Virus record (IMG/VR): IMGVR_UViG_3300013014_000040
Location: 1-52,757 of that record
DNA length: 52,757 nt
From: a virus
Direction: 5' to 3' (one strand)
Position 1 is the stretch's first letter; each line of letters begins with the position of its first letter. Positions 35,878-43,832 of the stretch are shown here, piece after piece. The position numbers were made by a program, and so were the translations under genes. A model generated the notes under the pieces. The model was given only the letters and a program-made list of their open reading frames with translations, was not told the origin of the DNA and did no database searches.

Positions 35878-36693
35878 TTAAGATTTATATATAACTAACG
35901 TAAATGCTGAATCGCCCATACTATGATCGACTAAACATGCATTATACTTCTTTTGGTACTTATTTAAAAGTTCACCCGGATTATAACGAATAATACCATC
36001 CTGGTGGTCATGGTGATCAGATGTCAATACTATTGCAATTCCAATATTAGCATGTTCTAACATAATGTTTATAGTATCATCTAATATTTCCTCATTAGAT
36101 TTTTTCATATCTAAATCATAACGCAATGTTAATGCCATTATATTGATACACCAGTCTTTAACGATATCATGTGGAGCAGACCAATTCATTTCACGAATGT
36201 CAACGTTATCACCATACACTTGCTTACCTGCTTCAATTAACGGATAATTAGAATCTATACCAACATAATCAATTGACTTTCCAGTTTCGCTTGCTACAAA
36301 GATTTTAAAATCTCCGCGGCCGCATCCGTAATCTAAAACGCTAGACCCGCCGGTGTACATTAATATCGATCGGTATAACATTACTTGATATGCAGTGTCT
36401 GGATATCCTATAGCTTCAGGCGAATATAATAGGAATTCGTTAGTAGGAAGACTTTCTAAAATTGCATTACGTAATTCATCGGCATCAACCGTATCAATGT
36501 CTATTTCTGTCAATGTCTCAGCTACTATCGGCGTTGGAGTTTCACTATAGAATTCTTCTGTCGGGTCAATAACTTCTTCAAGGATTTCAGTATCTTCTTC
36601 TTTAATAGATACTTGGTTATTCGCCCATTCTACTTGTTCTTGCCACTCTTTACTGTTTTTATCTTTAAAGATATTTTTTAGTTTACTTAGCAT
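35878..36693 (-). CDS. SAM-dependent methyltransferase
   Basis: 271 residues. After a charged N-terminal region (1-75), residues 118-127 (VLDYGCGRGD) form the class-I SAM-binding motif I, and YVGIDSNYPLIEAG the acidic end of strand 2 that holds the ribose. The C-terminus has a beta-hairpin (CLVDHSMGDSAFTLVIY) usual for this fold. No DPPY or PC motif is visible, so it is not clearly a DNA base methylase; a protein, RNA or small molecule substrate is equally possible. Confidence 0.8.
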   Translation of the reverse strand: MLSKLKNIFKDKNSKEWQEQVEWANNQVSIKEEDTEILEEVIDPTEEFYSETPTPIVAETLTEIDIDTVDADELRNAILESLPTNEFLLYSPEAIGYPDTAYQVMLYRSILMYTGGSSVLDYGCGRGDFKIFVASETGKSIDYVGIDSNYPLIEAGKQVYGDNVDIREMNWSAPHDIVKDWCINIMALTLRYDLDMKKSNEEILDDTINIMLEHANIGIAIVLTSDHHDHQDGIIRYNPGELLNKYQKKYNACLVDHSMGDSAFTLVIYKS

Positions 36694-36964
36694 AATTACT
36701 ACGATTTTTACGGTTTAAAATTCTTTGTACACGAGCCTCGACGTCACGATTATCTACTCGCAATGGATGTGTTCTATTAAAGTTTTGAGTAGTTCTACAT
36801 GCAATTGCAGCATACTCCCAAGCCTTCTCCGGATCATCTGTCACGGGCATCAGATACTCTTCTGATAACATCGTGTCCCCATTAACGATAAAACACTCAT
36901 CCATTTCATACTCGAGTCGAGCATTAGGGTACTTCTTGAGTACTTGTTTTTGAAATTTTGTCAT
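36683..36964 (-). CDS. Hypothetical basic protein
   Basis: 93 residues with a mixed charged start (MTKFQKQVLKKYPNARLEYE) and an Arg/Asn-rich C-terminus. It overlaps the methyltransferase start by 11 bases and so may work with it. No recognised domain. Confidence 0.55.
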   Translation of the reverse strand: MTKFQKQVLKKYPNARLEYEMDECFIVNGDTMLSEEYLMPVTDDPEKAWEYAAIACRTTQNFNRTHPLRVDNRDVEARVQRILNRKNRSNYAK

Positions 36965-36965
36965 A

Positions 36966-37391
36966 TTAATAAGATCTTGGACCTACCACTGGGAAGGTTA
37001 AATCATTATTTTTATCGAAATGCTTGATGTCTTCAAGTATCATATCGGGACTAAAATTTGCAATTGTATGACCTATACTACGATCGACACGCATATTGTT
37101 ACTTCCGCCATTTTGTTGCCATACGGCTGTTAATGCAGAATCAATACACGGATTTGATTTTTCTTTATCTACCGGAACTAGAATGAATCCGGAGCCTTTT
37201 TCTGAACGAAGATCATATCCAACTCTTTTCCCTTTATGGGTTCTGATATTAGTGATCATTCCTATTTGATTTACACCTTCGAATCGAAATACTACATTCT
37301 CTCCTACGGCATATCTTTTCAATGGCCCATTTTCTTTGGCCAATCTTTGCTTCTCTGTTAAATGCGTAACTTTTACTTCAATGTTCTCCAT
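36966..37391 (-). CDS. Hypothetical protein with SH3-like beta region
   Basis: 141 residues. Residues about 25-70 (YAVGENVVFRFEGVNQIGMI...KGKRVGYDLRSE) read like a small beta-barrel binding domain. No catalytic motif is visible. It is one base from its downstream neighbour and two from the upstream one. Confidence 0.55.
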   Translation of the reverse strand: MENIEVKVTHLTEKQRLAKENGPLKRYAVGENVVFRFEGVNQIGMITNIRTHKGKRVGYDLRSEKGSGFILVPVDKEKSNPCIDSALTAVWQQNGGSNNMRVDRSIGHTIANFSPDMILEDIKHFDKNNDLTFPVVGPRSY

Positions 37392-37393
37392 TC

Positions 37394-37603
37394 TTAAGAA
37401 TTTTGTGATTCAATAACTTTACAAATTTTACTAGTTCCAATTGACTTAACCTCGAACTCAATGCCCGACGATTTAAAGTCTTTGTTAATTAACTCTTCCG
37501 CATGCGTAACGGATACAGCGTCAATTAGATAGGTTTCAGACACCCATTTCACTCCCTTAGGAGTATCGGTAGCAATTGCTACTCTTGATACATAATAACT
37601 CAT
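37394..37603 (-). CDS. Small hypothetical protein, first gene after a promoter-like site
   Basis: 69 residues with an alternating beta/alpha pattern (YYVSRVAIATDTPKGVKWV). The promoter-like site at 37626-37657 would give it a leader of about 15-20 bases. Function unknown. Confidence 0.55.
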   Translation of the reverse strand: MSYYVSRVAIATDTPKGVKWVSETYLIDAVSVTHAEELINKDFKSSGIEFEVKSIGTSKICKVIESQNS

Positions 37604-37625
37604 AACTTATTTTTTTAATTAGATT

Positions 37626-37657
37626 TAAATATAATAACTATTTTTCACTATTCCTAA
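37626..37657 (-). promoter_or_regulatory. Candidate host-type promoter (TTAGG-N18-TTATATTTA)
   Basis: CCTTAGG, 18 bases, TTATATTTA, in the 71-base gap upstream of the run of genes ending with the UvsE/ClpP region. Confidence 0.55.
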
Positions 37658-37674
37658 GGAAAAGTTAAAAAAGT

Positions 37675-38070
37675 TTATTTTTGTTTTGGTATCGGAGTTG
37701 TTCGGCGACCTCCTTTGGTTCTCATCTCCTCTAACTCATCAGCTACATCTAGTTCAGCTAAAATGAAACGAGTCAATACTCCCTTCTCTCCAATTAAAGA
37801 TGCTAATGTCTTATATTGATTATATGGAACATCACTACCAGCAGCATCTTTTGCTGTCTTAGCCATTGTAGATAATCTAGCGGTAATTTCATTACGAAGT
37901 TGTGAACGTAATAAAACTCCATACCCTGTAATATGTACTTCAGGATCGACTGGATCGAAACTCTTTGGATCTGTTAATGAACCGTAACGTCCTGCGCCTT
38001 CGGCTAATACATCACGTACTTCTGATTCAATTAACTTAAACAATTTATTTTTAAAATCTTTCCCTTCCAT
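37675..38070 (-). CDS. Candidate capsid-targeted protein with (L/I)xE leader
   Basis: 131 residues. The leader MEGKDFKNKLFKLIESEVRDVLAE|GAG ends in VLAE before Gly, matching the T4 prohead-protease rule and resembling the leaders at 43.5-45.4 kb. The mature part is helical with several Ala/Leu repeats and a basic tail (GGRRTTPIPKQK). No enzyme motif. Packaging is inferred from the leader. Confidence 0.6.
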   Translation of the reverse strand: MEGKDFKNKLFKLIESEVRDVLAEGAGRYGSLTDPKSFDPVDPEVHITGYGVLLRSQLRNEITARLSTMAKTAKDAAGSDVPYNQYKTLASLIGEKGVLTRFILAELDVADELEEMRTKGGRRTTPIPKQK

Positions 38071-38093
38071 ATTTTTCCTTTAAAATTAATATA

Positions 38094-38119
38094 AGACCCA
38101 TAACTTATGCTATGGGTCT
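38094..38119 (-). terminator. Perfect 9-bp hairpin between genes
   Basis: AGACCCATA and TATGGGTCT enclose an eight-base loop. No strong U-run follows on the minus strand (TATATTAATTTT), so it may be a weak terminator or an mRNA stabiliser after the histone-like gene. Confidence 0.5.
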
Positions 38120-38131
38120 ATATTAGTATAT

Positions 38132-38317
38132 TTACGATCTTTTTGATTCAGTTACCGATTCTTTACGGTATTCAGTAACAAGCTTCTTAAGATCTCCAAT
38201 TGATTTACGTGCTCTAGTAGCAGCTGATTTGTTTCCTTTTTCAGCAAACTTTGCATGGTTCTCTTCAAACTCAGTCCAAAGGTTTTTCAATTCTGTAAAT
38301 AGTTCTTCTGTTGTCAT
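38132..38317 (-). CDS. Hc1-like (Bacteroidota-type) histone H1 protein
   Basis: 61 residues. ELKNLWTEFEENHAKFAEKG followed by NKSAATRARKSIGDLKKLV and a Lys/Arg-rich end match the short histone H1-like Hc1 proteins common in Bacteroidota, where KGNKAAxTRxRK is the hallmark. These small basic proteins bind and compact DNA. A phage copy could condense host or phage DNA. It is good evidence for the host group, though not proof. Confidence 0.7.
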   Translation of the reverse strand: MTTEELFTELKNLWTEFEENHAKFAEKGNKSAATRARKSIGDLKKLVTEYRKESVTESKRS

Positions 38318-38338
38318 AACATTCCTTTATTTTGGTTA

Positions 38339-38560
38339 TTAATATTCATCGTCGTCTATAAGGAAATCTTCCTCATGGCGAATATGAAATTCTTTTTGAA
38401 ATTCAATTTCTAACATATCTTCATCAGACATATCATCGGCTTGGAATATAAGATCTCCGTCTAAATATACCTCACCAATTAGTGTTTCATCATCAATGAA
38501 AAATTCCAATTCTTCACCGATAAAATTATCACCTGTCATTATGTTCTCTAATGTAATCAT
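38339..38560 (-). CDS. Very acidic small protein
   Basis: 73 residues with a strong excess of Asp and Glu and almost no Lys (net charge about -22), ending DFLIDDDEY. Such acidic phage proteins sometimes mimic DNA and block host DNA-binding proteins; nothing here proves it. It lies immediately upstream of the histone-like gene. Confidence 0.6.
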   Translation of the reverse strand: MITLENIMTGDNFIGEELEFFIDDETLIGEVYLDGDLIFQADDMSDEDMLEIEFQKEFHIRHEEDFLIDDDEY

Positions 38561-38565
38561 CTTAT

Positions 38566-38573
38566 ATAAATAT
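38566..38573 (-). promoter_or_regulatory. ATATTTAT upstream motif
   Basis: GATATTTATA only a few bases before the ATG at 38560; closer than most copies. Confidence 0.3.
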
Positions 38574-38579
38574 CCTATG

Positions 38580-38747
38580 TTAGTCTTTCATTAGTTTATC
38601 AAAGGCATATTCCCATTGCTCTAACACATCTTTGTATTTGTGTTTTTCTTGCCATTTCATACGCTCTAATTGAGCCTGGAACTTATCCTCTAATTCATAT
38701 TCTGCAACTACAGAATGGATATGATAAAAACGGTCTTCTCTGTTCAT
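38580..38747 (-). CDS. Small hypothetical protein
   Basis: 55 residues, MNREDRFYHIHSVVAEYELE..., charged and helical with aromatic residues. The reading frame ends just before the ATATTTAT site of the next gene. AAAGAGGT precedes its ATG, a fair ribosome site. Confidence 0.5.
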   Translation of the reverse strand: MNREDRFYHIHSVVAEYELEDKFQAQLERMKWQEKHKYKDVLEQWEYAFDKLMKD

Positions 38748-38773
38748 ATAATACCTCTTTAAAATATATATGA

Positions 38774-39094
38774 CTAAGCTTTGTTTATCATGGCTCTTTG
38801 AACAATTAGGTCTCTTTTCCTGGCAAAATCTTGGTAAGAATGGGAGTCGTAGTTAGCCTCTAAAAGCCGTATATTTTGTATTTTGAAGCCCCTATAACCG
38901 AGGTTTAAACGCTCCTTTAAACTTTGTATACATCGGCTACTCTTCGGGTTTTCGAAGTCGCAATGAAAGGCATATTCTATCCAATCTTCAGCATGTGAAT
39001 TTACCAGAAAAACACGGTATTTATGGCAATATGGAAACAGGTCATTTCTTAATGTTTCCGCGGATAAATTGCTTTTGTTCTTTGATTTTGGCAT
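38774..39094 (-). CDS. Hypothetical protein
   Basis: 106 residues with a Lys/Ser-rich start (MPKSKNKSNLSAETLRNDL) and an Arg-rich C-terminus. It overlaps the gene upstream by 53 bases, a long overlap that makes the exact start uncertain. No domain recognised. Confidence 0.5.
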   Translation of the reverse strand: MPKSKNKSNLSAETLRNDLFPYCHKYRVFLVNSHAEDWIEYAFHCDFENPKSSRCIQSLKERLNLGYRGFKIQNIRLLEANYDSHSYQDFARKRDLIVQRAMINKA

Positions 39095-39359
39095 CTAATT
39101 CTGATTTATTAATTTCTTCAGATTTCGTCGGTTTTTCCGGTGAAATTGGCGTAATTACACCTCCATCTATTCTTGCAACAATCCACCATGGCGCTTTCTT
39201 ATGTGCATCTTTTTGCCATGCACAATTTGGTATTATAGTTCCATCGGTTTTACGGAGATCATAGTGTGAGTCAGGCCGTATTGCTATGACCTGACTCTCA
39301 TATTTTGCACCAAGAAATTGTACTACAACACGATCGTTTATCTTTAACTTCTTTGACAT
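39042..39359 (-). CDS. Small protein with beta-barrel (SH3/KOW-like) N-terminus
   Basis: 105 residues. LKINDRVVVQFLGAKYESQVIAI resembles the turn of a small SH3/KOW-type fold; the rest is a charged linker (KPTKSEEINKSELDAK). Possibly nucleic-acid binding; the family is not recognised. Confidence 0.55.
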   Translation of the reverse strand: MSKKLKINDRVVVQFLGAKYESQVIAIRPDSHYDLRKTDGTIIPNCAWQKDAHKKAPWWIVARIDGGVITPISPEKPTKSEEINKSELDAKIKEQKQFIRGNIKK

Positions 39360-39374
39360 ATACTTATTTTTAAG

Positions 39375-39391
39375 ATACTTAATTTAAGTAT
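39375..39391 (-). other. AT-rich palindrome
   Basis: ATACTTAA and TTAAGTAT around a single base, in the gap between the basic small gene and the KOW-like gene. Could be a weak terminator; no U-run follows. Confidence 0.3.
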
Positions 39392-39426
39392 AAAATTTCA
39401 AATAAACAAATCTTTTTTCAGAAAAG

Positions 39427-39567
39427 TTATCCTTGACCTACATTTAGTTTTTTATAGTTCTTAGCACGTTTGTTCTTGCTTTGTTTTGTCTTTGCATGAA
39501 CACCTGGACGACGTTTTTTCGGTGGTTTACGGTATATGCCCGTGTCTTTTACCTTTGCCTTTGCCAT
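39427..39567 (-). CDS. Very basic small protein
   Basis: 46 residues, about 18 Lys/Arg, reading MAKAKVKDTGIYRKPPKKRR and ending QSKNKRAKNYKKLNVGQG. Proteins of this shape recur in T4-like cyanophages and marine phages; function not established, probably nucleic-acid or ribosome associated. The ATG lies ten bases after the stop of the enzyme gene upstream. Confidence 0.65.
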   Translation of the reverse strand: MAKAKVKDTGIYRKPPKKRRPGVHAKTKQSKNKRAKNYKKLNVGQG

Positions 39568-39577
39568 TATAGTATCC

Positions 39578-40174
39578 TTACTTTATATCAGACGAGCTAA
39601 TTAAAGTATAAGTAAAGTTGTTACCATGAATGTCTTTTGCTTTACGGCAAATTTTCATGAAAGCTTCAAAATCTGCAGACTTCTTGAATACTTGGCATCC
39701 TTCGCTCCAGTTCTCAACATATGTTGAATCTGCGCCAGCTTTATGAATGTTAATTCCAAATACACCTTCCTGTATTTTTTTCTCATCATACACTAAATCC
39801 TTGTTAGCATCGCGCCAAACCTTAACTGGCTTGTTCTGTCCTAATGCTTCATATTTTCCTTGGTGAAGACGGATAATATGCGAGCTGCGATACTGGCCTT
39901 CTACAAGACGAGCAACACCTGCTGCATTATGATATTCTTTAACTCCCTTCTTCCCTGGGTCGGTTGTAGCTGCCCAAGAATGGAATTTCCAAACACCGTT
40001 TTCTTTGTAAGAAATTGTCAATGCATCATCAAACACATTCGTAACAGTTTGACCAGTACTGGCATTTCTAATTCCTATGATATTGACATCATAGCCTTTG
40101 TTGCTAGCATCTTCAAACCAAACATATCCTTTGGCTTTAACGGCTGCTTCAACTTGTTCTCTGGTAAAATTCAT
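39578..40174 (-). CDS. YkuD-like/cell-wall enzyme, candidate endolysin
   Basis: 198 residues. FGINIHKAG with His144, then ENWSEGCQVF with Ser157 and Cys160, gives the H...SxGC arrangement of L,D-transpeptidase/YkuD-like folds. No signal peptide or membrane segment, so release would need a holin. It could cut or cross-link peptidoglycan. The spacing between His and Cys (16 residues) fits the family; the overall match is not close, so the exact activity is open. Confidence 0.6.
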   Translation of the reverse strand: MNFTREQVEAAVKAKGYVWFEDASNKGYDVNIIGIRNASTGQTVTNVFDDALTISYKENGVWKFHSWAATTDPGKKGVKEYHNAAGVARLVEGQYRSSHIIRLHQGKYEALGQNKPVKVWRDANKDLVYDEKKIQEGVFGINIHKAGADSTYVENWSEGCQVFKKSADFEAFMKICRKAKDIHGNNFTYTLISSSDIK

Positions 40175-40185
40175 AACACTCCTTT

Positions 40186-41337
40186 TTATTTATATTGTTT
40201 ACCTGTCGTCGCATTTATCAGTGTCAAATTGACATTTTTATCTTGTAAACGATTCTGAACAGCATCCAGGTTTGCTAGGCTGTCGTCCATGAATTTTATA
40301 TTAGTGTAACCTCTGTTTATTTGTTTCTCAATCCAATCAGCCTTCTTCTCAGGATCACTGCTTCCAGTACCAACTACATAAGTATTAATGCCGTATGAAT
40401 CACGTAAATGTTTCATGATAGGAAAGGCAATTCTACGCGCTGTTAGTATTGTTGTCTTAATAGACGGATTGGCTAATGACTTTTTAATTTGTTGAATATT
40501 CCTCATTATAGGAAGTGACTTCTTAATGATTTTATCGAAGTTAGAAAAGTCATATTTTTCGCCTGGCTTTAACTTATGTGTAGCAAATGCATGGCTATCT
40601 AATTCATATGTACTTCCATCCGGACGTTGAACGACTACAGACGATTGTGTCTTAACTAGTGTATCATCGAAATCATACACATGTAATGTTTTACCCTGCA
40701 CTTCATTAAGTCCTTTTACCTTCTGGTATCCAGATCCGTACGGAGATGATTTACCGGTATCAGTATATGTATCCGGGTCTAGATTTTCACGTTTCTTCTT
40801 GTTACCCCAGTTTGCAGCGCCTACCTTACGACATGCACTCAAAGCCAGAGAGCCGTACGCTGATGGCCATACATCATATCTAGCTTTTACTTTATGATAA
40901 CAAGCATCCTTTTCACCCTTAGCTTCAGTTTTAACATTGATAGCCTTTTTACCTGGCTTACCTTTACCGGAATACTTATCACGTTTTCTACGAACTGCGG
41001 ATTCTTTTTCTTTATCGGACATTGCAGATGCCTTTGATGCTGGTACACATTTTGGATACGCACGTTTACCGCCCGATCTAGAACCTGAATCTGCAGATGC
41101 ACCGCATGCGGGATGACCGCCACCTGGTTTAGTACGTGATATATCTACCCAACGTTGCTTAACCCATTTACGTAAATCTTCTTGTAATGGATCTGTTAAT
41201 ATACCTTCATGCATACGTAGAGCCGTTAAGTATTTTTTTAACGCAGTTTCATTGCCATCAGTGCAGCCGACTTTCTTTCCACTGTCCTTCTTATACACGC
41301 AATACTTATTATCTACTTTTCTATAGGTATATGGCAT
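40186..41337 (-). CDS. HAD-family phosphatase fused to a Cys/Lys-rich phage domain
   Basis: 383 residues. Residues 1-185 form a basic, Cys-containing region with HPACGASADSGSRSGGKRAY then PKCVPASKASAMS, a pattern found in many T4-like phage virion proteins. Residues 205-383 form a HAD hydrolase: YDFDDTLV (Asp212, Asp214), ILTARR (motif II Thr), a Lys near 333 and KFMDDSLANLD (motif IV). Polynucleotide-kinase phosphatases have this type of HAD domain, but no kinase part is seen. It may process 3'-phosphates, which would fit the ligase encoded at 1576-3249; that link is an inference. Confidence 0.75.
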   Translation of the reverse strand: MPYTYRKVDNKYCVYKKDSGKKVGCTDGNETALKKYLTALRMHEGILTDPLQEDLRKWVKQRWVDISRTKPGGGHPACGASADSGSRSGGKRAYPKCVPASKASAMSDKEKESAVRRKRDKYSGKGKPGKKAINVKTEAKGEKDACYHKVKARYDVWPSAYGSLALSACRKVGAANWGNKKKRENLDPDTYTDTGKSSPYGSGYQKVKGLNEVQGKTLHVYDFDDTLVKTQSSVVVQRPDGSTYELDSHAFATHKLKPGEKYDFSNFDKIIKKSLPIMRNIQQIKKSLANPSIKTTILTARRIAFPIMKHLRDSYGINTYVVGTGSSDPEKKADWIEKQINRGYTNIKFMDDSLANLDAVQNRLQDKNVNLTLINATTGKQYK

Positions 41338-41339
41338 AA

Positions 41340-42101
41340 TTAAAATTTTATTTTATCAAATATGTTTTTACGGTTAAGTACGAACGTATCCAGCTTCGTT
41401 TCAACCTTCATATCAATTGGCAGTTTCGCTAAATTCTTTTTTATAAATGCTTGATATAATCTACCACGGCGACTATCAAGGCTAGAAGTAGGGGTATCTG
41501 AGTTTACATTAGTATCAGATTTAGGTGCTATATATATTGTCTGAACTACACACGTGTATTCATCATCATTAATTGATATAACTAGTCCTTCTACACGATC
41601 TATATAATCTTTTATACATTCTATAACTGTAGACATTACACGATATTGTTCATTGAGATTAGTTTCCGGTTCTTCATGTGCAACATCTGTTGATATTGTA
41701 AATGATACATTAGTTCTTACTAATAGTACACCAGCTTCCGATTTACTTTTAGGCATATATGTATGGTCATGACCAGCGTTATCTAGTTGTGTTGCAAGAT
41801 TAATAATATAAAAGGCTTTTGGATTAACTTCTGATTGTGCTATATACTCAACCTTAATCCAACCAGTTTCTTTAATATTATGACGTCCCATTATATTTTG
41901 TGCGGAAAGTTTAATCTTTCTAACAGGGTCGGAAGCAGATCTCCACTTCAACGGCTTAGCAGTGCTTTCACCTACTTCGTTAATAGCTTCTTCGTCAATA
42001 GGAACACAGTTAGGTACTTGTCTATCGCCTTTCTTTTTCATACCGACCTGCTTATAGCCTTTCCAGCATTCTTCAGTCAATATGTTTTTAAGCTTAAGCA
42101 T
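41340..42101 (-). CDS. Candidate capsid-targeted protein with CWKGYK motif
   Basis: 253 residues. The leader MLKLKNILTE|E ends in ILTE, a possible prohead-protease site. Right behind it ECWKGYKQVGMKKKGDRQ then VPNCVP is a Cys/Lys-rich motif also seen near the ends of T4-like phage structural proteins. The main body is mixed alpha/beta with a HDHTYMPKSKSEAGVLLVRT stretch. No known enzyme motif is seen. Confidence 0.6.
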   Translation of the reverse strand: MLKLKNILTEECWKGYKQVGMKKKGDRQVPNCVPIDEEAINEVGESTAKPLKWRSASDPVRKIKLSAQNIMGRHNIKETGWIKVEYIAQSEVNPKAFYIINLATQLDNAGHDHTYMPKSKSEAGVLLVRTNVSFTISTDVAHEEPETNLNEQYRVMSTVIECIKDYIDRVEGLVISINDDEYTCVVQTIYIAPKSDTNVNSDTPTSSLDSRRGRLYQAFIKKNLAKLPIDMKVETKLDTFVLNRKNIFDKIKF

Positions 42102-42148
42102 TTGGTTCCATCTTTACATCTGTTTTAGTGAGAGCCGATTAAGTTTTA

Positions 42149-43225
42149 TCATTGTATTAACTCGTATTTAATACCGTCACCTTTTGGTTCTGCAAATACA
42201 GTTGCATTTTCAAACAACATGAGCATTTTTTTAGCTTTTTTTAAATCTGTTTTTTCATAAGCATCAATACTCATATTTCTATCCTTGAATATGTCAATCA
42301 ATTCATCAAAGCTAACAGTATCAAGAATATCTAGAAAAGTTGATCGTTCAGTTTGATTTATTTCAATTCCAGCATCCGTATACTCATCTATCGGGGCATC
42401 AAGCTTATGACTGACTGATACAATACCCAATGTACCGGTACGTGCACTTAATCCTGCTGTAAGCTTAGCTATTTGTTTTATACCCGCGGGTATATTGCCA
42501 CTGAATGCAACAAACGATCCTAGCGTACCACCTATGAAATTTTTGTCATTTACATCTTCACCATTTAATGGGATAACTACTGTTTGCGCTTCGCTTTGCG
42601 TGCTGCCACCATAAAATCCTATCGTGCCACCAAAGAATGAAGCAACTTTAGGTATATGTTTCGACCACATAGCTTGACTACCTTGATATAGTATAGTGTC
42701 ACTTTCTAACACGCCGTATTTATATAAAAGAGTATCATATAAAAACGCACCAAAGCCGGCGCCTTTATATTCTTTGGCTATATTACTCCAATGAACTACT
42801 TGACCTTCCACGCCATATATGCGTTGCATACTATACTCACCTGTACTAGGAGTTGTTTCAATACGGCCTACATATACTGTTTCTGCAGGTCGTGATAAAT
42901 CAAATAGGTTATGCCAGAATCTATCATCAACTTTATTGCGTATAATATAATAGCTACCTTGACTGTCAAATGCATTGTCCTTGATAAAACCTCGCAGTCT
43001 ACCATCTAACGGGTTATTTTTAACCTCTGGTTTTGCTAACCAATATTCAGACCGGTTCCAAAACATCGATGTTGAATCTTTACCGTATAAGCGTTTAACT
43101 AAAGAATCAAATTTAGGATTCTCTGCTACAAAGTCATCCATTAGTTCAGCTGATGTGCTGTCATTTCCAGCGTCTCCTGACATTAGACTAATTTCCTTAA
43201 CGATATCTTTAAGCTTCATTGACAT
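42149..43225 (-). CDS. GNAT-like acetyltransferase domain protein with leader
   Basis: 358 residues. The N-terminus (M)SMKLKDIVKE|I parallels the MKLKNLLKE|A leaders, although Val replaces Leu/Ile at the third position. Residues about 135-195 (VVHWSNIAKEYKGAGFGAFL, then ILYQGSQAMWSKHI) have the acetyl-CoA-binding look of GNAT proteins. The C-terminal 120 residues have an unrelated helical part. If packaged, it could modify a host protein on entry; the target is unknown. Confidence 0.6.
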   Translation of the reverse strand: MSMKLKDIVKEISLMSGDAGNDSTSAELMDDFVAENPKFDSLVKRLYGKDSTSMFWNRSEYWLAKPEVKNNPLDGRLRGFIKDNAFDSQGSYYIIRNKVDDRFWHNLFDLSRPAETVYVGRIETTPSTGEYSMQRIYGVEGQVVHWSNIAKEYKGAGFGAFLYDTLLYKYGVLESDTILYQGSQAMWSKHIPKVASFFGGTIGFYGGSTQSEAQTVVIPLNGEDVNDKNFIGGTLGSFVAFSGNIPAGIKQIAKLTAGLSARTGTLGIVSVSHKLDAPIDEYTDAGIEINQTERSTFLDILDTVSFDELIDIFKDRNMSIDAYEKTDLKKAKKMLMLFENATVFAEPKGDGIKYELIQ

Positions 43226-43226
43226 A

Positions 43227-43466
43227 TTACTTTTTTCTACCTAATGTAAACCCACCTGCAAATTTATCTAAACTAGTAGCACCTAATGCAACAATTACAA
43301 TCATCTCAACTGATGATATTAAATTTTCATCAGGCTTAATAGAGCAACGGCACGCTGTAGCTACCATAGTACCACATAGAAACAACATTCCAATCATAGC
43401 AATAATACGCTTGGTAGATTGTTGTCCTTCTTTATCTGCAAACAATTGTTTAAAAAAATCTTTCAT
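43227..43466 (-). CDS. Two-pass membrane protein, holin candidate
   Basis: 79 residues with membrane segments at about 20-40 (IIAMIGMLFLCGTMVATACR) and 50-69 (VEMIVIVALGATSLDKFAG), with charged ends. Small size, two segments and a charged C-terminus (TLGRKK) fit class II holins. It starts a promoter-like leader and ends one base from the GNAT-like gene. The YkuD-like enzyme lies 3 kb downstream. Confidence 0.6.
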   Translation of the reverse strand: MKDFFKQLFADKEGQQSTKRIIAMIGMLFLCGTMVATACRCSIKPDENLISSVEMIVIVALGATSLDKFAGGFTLGRKK

Positions 43467-43480
43467 ACATATCCTTTAGA

Positions 43481-43488
43481 ATAAATAT
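43481..43488 (-). promoter_or_regulatory. ATATTTAT upstream motif
   Basis: GATATTTATT then CTAAAGGATATGT before the ATG at 43466; directly after a terminator, so it is well placed to restart transcription. Confidence 0.5.
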
Positions 43489-43497
43489 CTAGCTAGT

Positions 43498-43543
43498 AAA
43501 AAAGCCACCCGGTTGGATGGCCTTAATATATAGTCTGGGTGGC
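43498..43543 (-). terminator. Rho-independent terminator
   Basis: GCCACCC and GGGTGGC form a 7-bp GC-rich stem with a 26-base loop, followed on the minus strand by TTTTTT. It ends the unit containing the leader-bearing small genes. The strongest terminator seen here. Confidence 0.75.
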
Positions 43544-43570
43544 GTGTGTTTTTATAAGCGATTCAATTGT

Positions 43571-43822
43571 TTAATCAGCAGCATATTCATCATTTGCTTC
43601 TTGTTTCGCAGCATCAATAATATCAATAATGCAATATGCTAATCTATCCGCGGATTTATTGTCTAAGTTTACACCTATCGACTGTAACTCCTTTTCTAAT
43701 GCGGCTACGGCAGCTTTAACTTCTCCTTCTAGTCTAGGAGTAATGGCATTTAAAATAGCTCCTTCATGAAGGGCTTTACTAACCTCTTCACGGATAATTT
43801 GTTTTAGTTGTTTTGAATTCAT
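43571..43822 (-). CDS. Candidate capsid-targeted protein with MNSKQL leader
   Basis: 83 residues from the ATG at 43822, chosen because AAGGAC lies just before it and because its leader MNSKQLKQIIREEVSKALHE|G matches those of two other genes here. The site ALHE|GA fits the (L/I)xE rule. The mature part is acidic and helical (AAVAALEKELQSIGVNLDNK). Function unknown. Confidence 0.65.
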   Translation of the reverse strand: MNSKQLKQIIREEVSKALHEGAILNAITPRLEGEVKAAVAALEKELQSIGVNLDNKSADRLAYCIIDIIDAAKQEANDEYAAD

Positions 43823-43832
43823 TTTATTGTCC

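Noticed and set aside
40187-40194. TATAAATA before the YkuD-like gene
   Set aside because: It includes the last codons and stop of the HAD gene (TATAAATAA), so coding constraint explains it; too weak for a promoter call.
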